The notes under the pieces are model-generated. The model did no database searches. It saw nothing but the letters and a program-made list of their open reading frames with translations, and was not told the origin of the DNA. From NCBI GenBank assembly GCA_002499085.1, contig DAKD01000037.1:1196-21064 (forward strand): a DNA stretch of 19,869 nucleotides. The letters are read 5' to 3'. A program made the translations under genes and the position numbers. Of the stretch, positions 1-5,190 are shown in pieces. How positions within the stretch are numbered: position 1 is the stretch's first letter; each line of letters starts with the position of its first letter. The stretch is from Methanomassiliicoccales archaeon UBA280 (GTDB taxonomy: Archaea > Thermoplasmatota > Thermoplasmata > SG8-5).

Positions 1-1431
1 ATCTGGGCCATGGACGATCTGGACGGGCTGCGCAAGATACCCAAGCAACTGCCGAAGGAGTTCGAACAATACCTGGGCCAGCCAGCTTTCAAACTGCCCT
101 GCCCGGACGGGTGCTGCTCCTCTTTCGCGGAGCATTTCACCAGGCCTTTCCTCGAGAACCTCGCGCGCATCGACGTGAAACCCGAGCCCGTATCGGTCGC
201 CAAGATGTACCAGGACGGGAAATACGACAATGTCGTGCGAATAGCGCTCGACAGGGCTTCGGAGATAACCGCCATAATCAAGGAAGTCTCGGGAAGCGAC
301 CGGGGCGATGACTGGCTGCCTTTCTTCGCGATATGCGAGAGCTGCGGAAGGATACTCACCACCCAGGCCTATGCATGGGACGGCCAGAAAGTGAGTTACC
401 GATGCAAGGGCGGAATCGCGGGCAAGAATTTCATAGAGGGCTGCGGCCACGAGGGCGCCGTGGGAATCAGAGACGGAAAGCTGCCCTGGAGGGTGGAGTG
501 GGCCGCGAGGTGGAGCCATCTCGGCGTGACATTCGAGCCCATGGGAAAGGACCTCATGGCTTCTGGCGGGACATACGAGACAGGCAAGGCGATCTGCGAG
601 AGAATATTCAACAGCCCGGCGCCGCTGCCCATACCATACGAGTGGATAGTCATCGAGGGAGGCAAGAGGCTCGGCAAGTCTGCCGGCAGGATACTCACGA
701 TAGGCGAACTCATAGACATTGCCACGCCCGAGATGGCCAGGTACTTCTTCTTCCGCTCCAAGCCGACAAGCCACAAGGACATAGACTTCGGGCTGGGCAT
801 CACGAAGCTTGCGGAGGAGTACGAGCTTGCGGAGCGCACATACTTCGGCCAGGACACGGGAATACCGGAGAAGGAGCTGGAGGACGTCAAGAGGAACTAT
901 GAACTATCTTCAATCAATTTTATAAATAATAAATTTCAAGTTCAATCAAAATATTTTAATGTTTCATATTCACACCTCACATCACTGGTTCAAACAAATG
1001 ATAATTTAAACTCGATAATTGATACAGTTAATAGGACGAATGAAATTAGATATGTTGAGGATTGGTCTGAGGAAGAAAGACAAAAACTAGAAATAAAGGT
1101 AGATGCTGTCAGAAAATGGATTGACACCCATGCCCCTGAAGATATGAAGTTTCAGGTGGAGAAACAACCCCCGGATGTGCAAATACCTATCGACCATAGA
1201 AAAGCATTTGACATTATTCTGGACAAATTGAATAAAATCGACTGGACCCCCGATAATATTCATAATACAATTCATGAGACTTCGAAAAATCATGGAATCA
1301 AAGCTGGTGATATGTTCAAATCAATGTACCAGATATTCCTGAACCGCACGAAGGGGCCGAGGCTGGGGTATCTGCTGGCGTCGCTGGACAGGGAGTTCGT
1401 GGTCGAGAGAATTAGACATTTCTCGAAATGA
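1..1431 (+). CDS. lysK: Class I lysyl-tRNA synthetase, 5' truncated by window edge
   Basis: Charges tRNA-Lys with lysine in the cytoplasm; this is the archaeal class I enzyme, unrelated to the class II LysRS of most bacteria. The reading frame is open from base 1; the first ATG, at 10, lies inside the protein (MDDLDGLRKIP matches the family's internal MDDYDRFRKVP-like stretch), so the N-terminus with the HIGH-type motif is outside the window. Recognisable blocks are WRVEWAARWSHLGVTFEP, the catalytic-loop region GGKRLGKSAGR (a diverged KMSKS equivalent), then the helical anticodon-binding domain with WIDTHAPEDMKF and GPRLGYLLASLDREFV. About 905-1325 is strikingly AT-rich compared with both sides yet still encodes a normal LysRS C-domain, which points to replacement by a homologous segment from an AT-rich donor. 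A structured element and a second lysK tail follow the stop codon. Confidence 0.93.
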   Translation: MWAMDDLDGLRKIPKQLPKEFEQYLGQPAFKLPCPDGCCSSFAEHFTRPFLENLARIDVKPEPVSVAKMYQDGKYDNVVRIALDRASEITAIIKEVSGSDRGDDWLPFFAICESCGRILTTQAYAWDGQKVSYRCKGGIAGKNFIEGCGHEGAVGIRDGKLPWRVEWAARWSHLGVTFEPMGKDLMASGGTYETGKAICERIFNSPAPLPIPYEWIVIEGGKRLGKSAGRILTIGELIDIATPEMARYFFFRSKPTSHKDIDFGLGITKLAEEYELAERTYFGQDTGIPEKELEDVKRNYELSSINFINNKFQVQSKYFNVSYSHLTSLVQTNDNLNSIIDTVNRTNEIRYVEDWSEEERQKLEIKVDAVRKWIDTHAPEDMKFQVEKQPPDVQIPIDHRKAFDIILDKLNKIDWTPDNIHNTIHETSKNHGIKAGDMFKSMYQIFLNRTKGPRLGYLLASLDREFVVERIRHFSK

Positions 1432-1453
1432 TCTGGGCAGAACCTCTTTGACA

Positions 1454-1581
1454 AATACCTGGCGCACCCATGCGCCAGTATTGTACCGAGCGAGCATGCC
1501 GACCCGAATTTTCTTGTTTACTGAATAATTTTCTTTTAGAGGGTCGGCCAGCGCAGCGAGGTCAAAAGAAAAATACTCGTG
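1454..1581. repeat. Structured element copy A: hairpin plus pseudoknot-order pairings, after lysK
   Basis: Two parts follow the lysK stop. First is a strong hairpin, TGGCGCA (1460-1466) with TGCGCCA (1471-1477), extended by AATAC (1454-1458) and GTATT (1478-1482). Second is a module shared with 4981-5104: GCCGACCC (1498-1505) pairs with GGGTCGGC (1541-1548), and TTTTCTTTT (1529-1537) pairs with AAAAGAAAA (1564-1572). The order is a, b, a', b', so the stems interlock as an H-type pseudoknot or compete. TTACTGAATA in the loop, GGCCAGCGCAG after a', and ATACTCGTG at the right end are shared with copy B, while the a/a' stem has a different but still complementary sequence. No protein is encoded. 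The element could act as RNA (3' UTR, terminator) or as DNA (recombination site). Confidence 0.75.
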
Positions 1582-1608
1582 GAGAGGGTAAGGCATTTCT
1601 CGGGGTAA
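1576..1608 (+). pseudogene. Displaced second copy of the lysK 3' tail
   Basis: Directly after the element, the frame reads LVERVRHFSG and a TAA stop. The intact gene ends VVERIRHFSK. Over the nine aligned codons from Val to the last residue I count 8 base differences, 5 at third positions, so the two tails look as if they diverged while both were coding. The remnant uses AGG and GTA where the live gene uses AGA and ATT. The remnant therefore resembles the GC-rich host and the live tail resembles the AT-rich segment upstream; the downstream copy may be the original end of the gene. It has no start codon and is presumably inert. Confidence 0.7.
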
Positions 1609-1985
1609 AGGGCGGTTGACCGGTGCCGGAGCCCCGGAGTCGGGTTGGATGCCGGTTTTAACACCTCCCCGCCCTCACGGACGAGGCTTCCTAAGGATGA
1701 ACTCAATCATCACCCAGCCCGGGTCCGGAACCCGGGCCACAACCCCGCCCTTCCGTTCCAAATGTCCCGCAGGACTTTGGATACCGATTAAAACAGGCGG
1801 GGTATGATGGCAGAGGCTGGAACTGCTTGCAGGGATGGATGGCCAGGTGCCAAAGTATTTCTATGCAAGGCCTATGCGAGCTCTTGCGCAGGCCCCGGAC
1901 AGATATTTGGCTTCACTGACAGCTATATCCAAACAATAGCCAAATATTGGGCGGGGCTACGACTGAAAACGGCAATAAAACAAAG
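1609..1985. other. Gene-free palindrome-rich intergenic region
   Basis: I see no convincing gene here. Two short open frames (from 1616 and 1804) run through palindromes and lack start signals. The region holds a perfect hairpin GCCCGGGT (1717-1724) with ACCCGGGC (1730-1737), the CCCCGCC...GGCGGGG unit listed separately, and a 10-bp inverted repeat ATATTTGGCT (1903-1912) with AGCCAAATAT (1938-1947). It ends with GGGCGGGGCTAC (1949-1960), the inverted complement of the tRNA-Gln 3' end. The sequence looks like accumulated small repeats between lysK and tRNA-Gln. Confidence 0.6.
1743..1802 (-). repeat. CCCCGCCTGT...GGGCGGGG structured unit
   Basis: Read on the minus strand the unit begins CCCCGCCTGT and ends GGGCGGGG, giving a 7-bp outer stem. 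Inside is a hairpin formed by CCAAAGTCC and GGACATTTGG with one bulge. Units with the same terminal sequences but different interiors lie at 18133-18169 (plus) and 18555-18645 (minus). Function unknown; it may be a small mobile palindromic repeat or part of a structured RNA. Confidence 0.55.
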
Positions 1986-2057
1986 TAGCCCCGTCCAGAT
2001 TTGAACTGGAGTCTGGAGATCCAGAGTCTCTAATGATAACCACTACACCACGGGGCT
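1986..2057 (-). tRNA. tRNA-Gln, anticodon CTG
   Basis: A full cloverleaf reads on the minus strand. The acceptor stem AGCCCCG pairs with CGGGGCT; a D-arm with GTG/CAT pairing and a GG-containing loop follows; the anticodon loop CTCTGGA gives CTG on an AGAGA/TCTCC stem whose outer pair is an A-C mismatch; the T-arm TCCAG-TTCAAAT-CTGGA follows, then discriminator A. No CCA is encoded and no intron is present. The first pair is A1-U72, a weak pair typical of archaeal tRNA-Gln. A bacterial-type glnS lies 1.2 kb away. Just downstream on the minus strand, GTAGCCCCGCCC can pair with the last 12 bases of the transcript region (GGACGGGGCTAC). Confidence 0.93.
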
Positions 2058-2085
2058 GTTTTGCACCCGTGGTATCCCGCTTCCG

Positions 2086-2097
2086 TATTAAATATTT
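2086..2097 (-). promoter_or_regulatory. TATA box of tRNA-Gln
   Basis: On the minus strand AAATATTTAATA, preceded by GG, is centred about 34 bp upstream of the mature tRNA 5' end. This is the expected place for an archaeal TATA box with a short 5' leader. Confidence 0.6.
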
Positions 2098-2117
2098 CCT
2101 GCATGGCCTAGGGAACA

Positions 2118-2163
2118 AAATATTAATACCTTCATGCGATTCCGTGCCACAAATCTATAAAAG
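2118..2163 (+). promoter_or_regulatory. Promoter region of the small membrane protein pair
   Basis: Two TATA-like boxes precede the ATG at 2180: AATATTAATA near 2119-2128 and TATAAAAG at 2156-2163. The first would give a leader of about 30 nt containing the Shine-Dalgarno-like GGTGA at 2171-2175. The second is only ~21 bp from the ATG, a little short for a leaderless start. I favour the first. Confidence 0.5.
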
Positions 2164-2179
2164 ATGACACGGTGAAACC

Positions 2180-2473
2180 ATGTGGCTGATAACGAGTCTG
2201 ATTGCGGCTGTCGTCGTGACGCTGCTTTGGAGATTCAAAGGGCAGACATCCTTGAAACTTGACATCCTGGCCGTTATGCTATGGGGTCTTACCGTCATGA
2301 TATTTGTGGACCATATGATGGGCTATGAGGGAGGCTCATTTCTGGAGGCCGAGACTGACGGCTTCGTGCCAAACAGTACGCTTCTGGGAATATTGATGCT
2401 CATTCCAGTAGTCATCGTATGGGCGATATACATCATGATCGCAAACCGCAAGAGAACAGTTGTGAAGGAGTGA
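2180..2473 (+). CDS. Small three-helix membrane protein, nikR-linked
   Basis: A 97-residue protein with three predicted membrane helices: about residues 2-18, 27-46 and 69-88. The helix 2-3 connection carries DHMMGYEGGSFLE, with an acidic and histidine character, and the C-terminus is basic (RKRTVVKE). GGTGA precedes the ATG by a short spacer. The next gene starts 5 bp after the stop, so the two are almost certainly co-transcribed, and nikR follows. I do not recognise a named family with certainty; from memory similar pairs occur near nikR in methanogens. A role in metal homeostasis is inferred only from position. Confidence 0.72.
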   Translation: MWLITSLIAAVVVTLLWRFKGQTSLKLDILAVMLWGLTVMIFVDHMMGYEGGSFLEAETDGFVPNSTLLGILMLIPVVIVWAIYIMIANRKRTVVKE

Positions 2474-2478
2474 ATGAA

Positions 2479-2808
2479 ATGGCATGCTTTCTTATGGCAA
2501 TGGGAATAGCTTCGACGACGACCGCATTCGCGCACAAGATTGACGCGAAATACCACATCAACTGGCTGAACATGCTCCTCTGGGGCGGCTCGGCCGGATT
2601 GGCACTGGAGCATGTGGCCCACGGCGAAATCGTGGGAAGCTTCCCCTTCCTGACAGCGGTCAGCGAGGGAAACACCATGGGAATGCTCGGGGAGATAGCG
2701 ACAACCGGAACCGCAATGGTTGCGGCCTGTGTTGCAACATGGGCAGTAATGGTCTGGGTCGCCAACAGGCACAGTGCTGACGCTAGCACCAAGGCCGCAA
2801 CCCAGTGA
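2479..2808 (+). CDS. Small histidine-bearing membrane protein, nikR-linked
   Basis: A 109-residue protein. I chose the ATG at 2479 because it sits 5 bp after the upstream stop and the GGAG at 2467-2470 gives a ribosome-binding site; upstream in-frame starts lie inside the previous gene. It has an N-terminal hydrophobic stretch (MACFLMAMGIASTTTAFA, signal peptide or helix), a second helix around NMLLWGGSAGLALEH, and a third near GTAMVAACVATWAVMVWVA. Conserved-looking polar residues are HKIDAKYH, EHVAHGE and PFLTA. The stop overlaps a start-like ATG at 2805, but nikR has its own promoter inside the gap that follows. Function unknown; metal-related by association only. Confidence 0.7.
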   Translation: MACFLMAMGIASTTTAFAHKIDAKYHINWLNMLLWGGSAGLALEHVAHGEIVGSFPFLTAVSEGNTMGMLGEIATTGTAMVAACVATWAVMVWVANRHSADASTKAATQ

Positions 2809-2828
2809 TGGTCAGCGCGAAGGCAATG

Positions 2829-2836
2829 TATTTATT
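2829..2836 (+). promoter_or_regulatory. TATA box of nikR, leaderless
   Basis: TATTTATT is centred about 27 bp upstream of the ATG at 2859, which places the transcription start at the start codon. It decides the nikR start against the upstream in-frame ATG at 2805, which lies before the box. Confidence 0.6.
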
Positions 2837-2858
2837 CCCCAGCCGCAGTGCCGCCTCA

Positions 2859-3269
2859 ATGAAGGAGATATCCAGGTTCGGCGTCTCCCTGCCGGCAGAC
2901 CTTCTGGACAGGTTCGACAGGGAGAACGAGAGAATGGGCTACGGCAACCGCTCGAAGGCCATTGCCGACCTCATCAGGAACAGCATGGTGGAGAATGCCT
3001 GGGAGTCGGGGAAGGGAGAGATAGTCGGAGTGGTCACAATGGTATACGACCATCACACCTCCGACGTGGTGAACAGGCTGCTGGAGCTGCAGCATGACTC
3101 TGACATCGCGATATACTCGACCATGCACATCCACCTTGACCACCACAACTGCCTGGAGATGCTGGCCATCAGGGGCAGGCCCTCGGATGTCAAGGCATTC
3201 TCGGATTCAGTGAAATCTGTCAGGGGTGTCAAGCATTCGGGCCTTGTGATAACCAGCAATCTGAAATAG
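2859..3269 (+). CDS. nikR: Nickel-responsive regulator NikR
   Basis: A 136-residue transcription factor that binds DNA when loaded with nickel and usually represses nickel uptake genes. The N-terminal ribbon-helix-helix domain starts MKEISRFGVSLPADLLDRFD and continues through YGNRSKAIADLIR. The C-terminal ACT-like domain carries the nickel ligands His79 (LQH), His90 and His92 (MHIH) and Cys98 (HHNCLEM), equivalent to His76, His87, His89 and Cys95 of the E. coli protein. An in-frame ATG at 2805 would add 18 residues atypical of the family. The two membrane genes just upstream may belong to its regulon. No matching long operator palindrome was identified. Confidence 0.93.
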   Translation: MKEISRFGVSLPADLLDRFDRENERMGYGNRSKAIADLIRNSMVENAWESGKGEIVGVVTMVYDHHTSDVVNRLLELQHDSDIAIYSTMHIHLDHHNCLEMLAIRGRPSDVKAFSDSVKSVRGVKHSGLVITSNLK

Positions 3270-3296
3270 AACTAGATTATCTGCAACGGTGGGACC

Positions 3297-4976
3297 ATGG
3301 ACTGGAGCGACCCGAAATACGATGAGCTGGCCAAGCAGGATTTCCTCAGGTCGGAAATCGTGGCCGACCTCAGGGCGGGGAGATACGACAGAGTGCACAC
3401 AAGGTTCCCGCCCGAGCCGAACGGCTACATCCACATCGGCAACGCCAAGGCCATCTGGCTCAACTATTGCATAGCCCGCGATTTCGGCGGCAAGTTCAAC
3501 CTGCGGTTCGACGACACGAACCCGGTGAAGGAAGAGAAAGAATTCATAGACTCCATCATCAGGGACGTGGCTTGGCTGGGCGCTGACTGCGAGGGCAGGG
3601 TGTTCTACGCAAGCGACTATTTCCAGCAGATGTACGACTGGGCCCGCGACCTGATTAACAAGGGCAAGGCCTATGTCGACGACCTGAGCGCGGACGAGAT
3701 AAGCCAGCACAGGGGGAATCTCACCACTCCCGGAAGAAACAGCCCATGGCGGGAAAGGCCTGTTGAAGAGAACCTGGACCTGTTCGAGCGCATGAAGAAC
3801 GGCGAATTCCCTGACGGGGCCAAGGTGCTGAGGGCGAAGATCGACATGGCGCATCCCAACATGAACATGCGCGACCCATTGATGTACCGCATAATCCACG
3901 CGCCGCACCCGCATGCCGGCGATAAATGGTGCATATATCCGATTTATGACTGGGCCCACGGCCTGGAGGATTCCATAGAGGGCATAACGCACTCCATGTG
4001 TTCTATAGAGTTCGAGAACCACAGGCCGCTGTACGACTGGTTCCTGATTGAGCTGGGCATCTACAAGCCCAGGCAGATAGAGTTCGCCAGGATGAATGTC
4101 TCGTACACAATCATGAGCAAGAGATACCTCAAGATGCTGGTCGGGGAGAACCGTGTAAGCGGCTGGGACGACCCCAGGATGCCTACTATAGCGGGCATGA
4201 GGAGGCGCGGGTACCCGGCCCGAGCCATACAGGACTTCTTGGAGCGTGCCGGGATAGCCAAGAAGGCGAACACCATAGCCTTCGAACTGCTGGAGAGCTG
4301 CGTCCGCGAGGAGCTGAACAGGACAGCCCCGAGGCTCATGGGAGTGCTCAACCCCCTGAAGGTCGTGGTCGAAAACCTGCCCGAGGGCCATTCGGAGGAG
4401 TTCGACGCAGTTAACAACCCGGAGGACCCGGCCATGGGGACCAGGAAAGTCCCCTTCACCCGAGAGGTTTACATCGAGCGCGAGGACTTCATGGAAGTGC
4501 CGGAGAAGAAATTCTTCAGGCTGGCGCCGGGCAGGGAAGTGAGGCTGAGATATGCCTACCTGCTCACATGCGATTCCGCGGTGAAGGATTCCGCCGGAGT
4601 CATCACCGAACTGAGATGCCATGTTGATTTGGCCTCCAGGGGGGGCAATGCCCCTGACGGCAGGAAGGTCAAGAGCACGATGCACTGGGTCTCAGCGACG
4701 GAATCTGTTCCGGCCGAGGCCAGGCTGTACGACAGGCTGTTCACGGTGGAGGACCCTTCCGGGGAGGAGGGAAAATTCCTGGAGCATCTGAATCCTGACT
4801 CGCTGAAGGTGCTGAAGGACTGCAGGCTGGAGCCGGCAGCCACGAACCTGAGGGCCGGGGACAGGGTGCAGTTGGAGAGATTGGGATATTTCGCGGCGGA
4901 CCAGGACTCGGAGCCCGGAAGGCTGGTGCTGAACAGGACAGTGACCCTGAGGGACTCGTACACTAAGGGGAAATGA
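3297..4976 (+). CDS. glnS: Glutaminyl-tRNA synthetase, bacterial type
   Basis: Attaches glutamine directly to tRNA-Gln. The 559 residues align along nearly the whole length with E. coli GlnRS as I remember it: HTRFPPEPNGYIHIGNAKA, NLRFDDTNPVKEE, GKNSP-like GRNSPWRERPVEENLDLF, WCIYPIYDWAHGLEDSIEGITHSMC, the MSKR loop at 273-276, WDDPRMPTIAGMRRRGYPA, then the two beta-barrel anticodon domains ending NRTVTLRDS. These are GlnRS rather than GluRS signatures. The HIGH motif is HIGN (46-49), its last His replaced by Asn. GGTGG at 3288-3292 precedes the ATG, and the gene starts 27 bp after nikR. Classical archaea lack GlnRS and use GatDE amidation, so horizontal acquisition from bacteria is likely, but base composition matches the neighbours, so it is not recent. 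A structured element and a second glnS tail follow. Confidence 0.95.
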   Translation: MDWSDPKYDELAKQDFLRSEIVADLRAGRYDRVHTRFPPEPNGYIHIGNAKAIWLNYCIARDFGGKFNLRFDDTNPVKEEKEFIDSIIRDVAWLGADCEGRVFYASDYFQQMYDWARDLINKGKAYVDDLSADEISQHRGNLTTPGRNSPWRERPVEENLDLFERMKNGEFPDGAKVLRAKIDMAHPNMNMRDPLMYRIIHAPHPHAGDKWCIYPIYDWAHGLEDSIEGITHSMCSIEFENHRPLYDWFLIELGIYKPRQIEFARMNVSYTIMSKRYLKMLVGENRVSGWDDPRMPTIAGMRRRGYPARAIQDFLERAGIAKKANTIAFELLESCVREELNRTAPRLMGVLNPLKVVVENLPEGHSEEFDAVNNPEDPAMGTRKVPFTREVYIEREDFMEVPEKKFFRLAPGREVRLRYAYLLTCDSAVKDSAGVITELRCHVDLASRGGNAPDGRKVKSTMHWVSATESVPAEARLYDRLFTVEDPSGEEGKFLEHLNPDSLKVLKDCRLEPAATNLRAGDRVQLERLGYFAADQDSEPGRLVLNRTVTLRDSYTKGK

Positions 4977-4980
4977 AGGC

Positions 4981-5104
4981 GGCGTTCCCTGAACGCCGGT
5001 TGTGCGGAGGACGAGCAGGCCAGCCGAAGATTTTTCTTTACTGAATATTTCTTTTTGGCGAAGGCTGGCCAGCGCAGGCCGGAGCTCAAAAAGAAATACT
5101 CGTG
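4981..5104. repeat. Structured element copy B: hairpin plus pseudoknot-order pairings, after glnS
   Basis: Same architecture as 1454-1581. A hairpin follows the stop: GGCGTTC (4981-4987) with GAACGCC (4991-4997), unrelated in sequence to the copy A hairpin. Then GGCCAGCC (5018-5025) pairs with GGCTGGCC (5063-5070), and ATTTCTTTTTG (5047-5057) pairs perfectly over 11 bp with CAAAAAGAAAT (5087-5097), in a-b-a'-b' order. The a/a' stem differs from copy A at several positions on both sides, keeping pairing; the T-tract/A-tract stem and TTACTGAATA are nearly constant. The right end ATACTCGTG runs into the copied gene tail, and CTCGTG could equally belong to that tail (Leu-Val). Confidence 0.75.
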
Positions 5105-5149
5105 ATCAACAGGACAGTTTCCCTGAGAGATTCGTACTCCAAAGGCTGA
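5099..5149 (+). pseudogene. Displaced second copy of the glnS 3' tail
   Basis: Reads LVINRTVSLRDSYSKG and a TGA stop; the intact gene ends LVLNRTVTLRDSYTKGK. 13 of 16 residues and 37 of 48 bases agree. Of the 11 differences 8 are at third and 3 at first codon positions and none at second, so the copies diverged under selection for the protein rather than by decay of a dead duplicate. The frame differs from that of glnS itself. The remnant ends just before the promoter of the next gene. Confidence 0.78.
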
Positions 5150-5160
5150 GTTCAACAGTT

Positions 5161-5168
5161 TTTTATAT
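5161..5168 (+). promoter_or_regulatory. TATA box of the secreted hydrolase gene, leaderless
   Basis: TTTTATAT is centred about 26 bp upstream of the ATG at 5191 and no Shine-Dalgarno sequence precedes that ATG, so a leaderless transcript is expected. Confidence 0.65.
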
Positions 5169-5190
5169 CTGTTAAACCCTTCATCGCATC

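Noticed and set aside
905..1330. Intein or intron in lysK
   Set aside because: The AT-rich block aligns with the normal LysRS C-domain (WIDTHAPEDMKF, GPRL) and has no intein splice-junction residues; removing it would delete the domain.
1432..1581. BHB-type archaeal intron joining lysK to the second tail
   Set aside because: The upstream gene already has a complete tail and stop before the element, and I could not draw a bulge-helix-bulge at matching boundaries in both lysK and glnS loci.
1616..2004. Two open frames of 63 and 66 codons between lysK and tRNA-Gln
   Set aside because: They run through palindromic repeats, the second into tRNA-Gln, with no start signals and no protein-like composition.
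3207..4685. A 492-codon open frame on the minus strand opposite glnS
   Set aside because: Antisense shadow of GlnRS with no recognisable motif or promoter.
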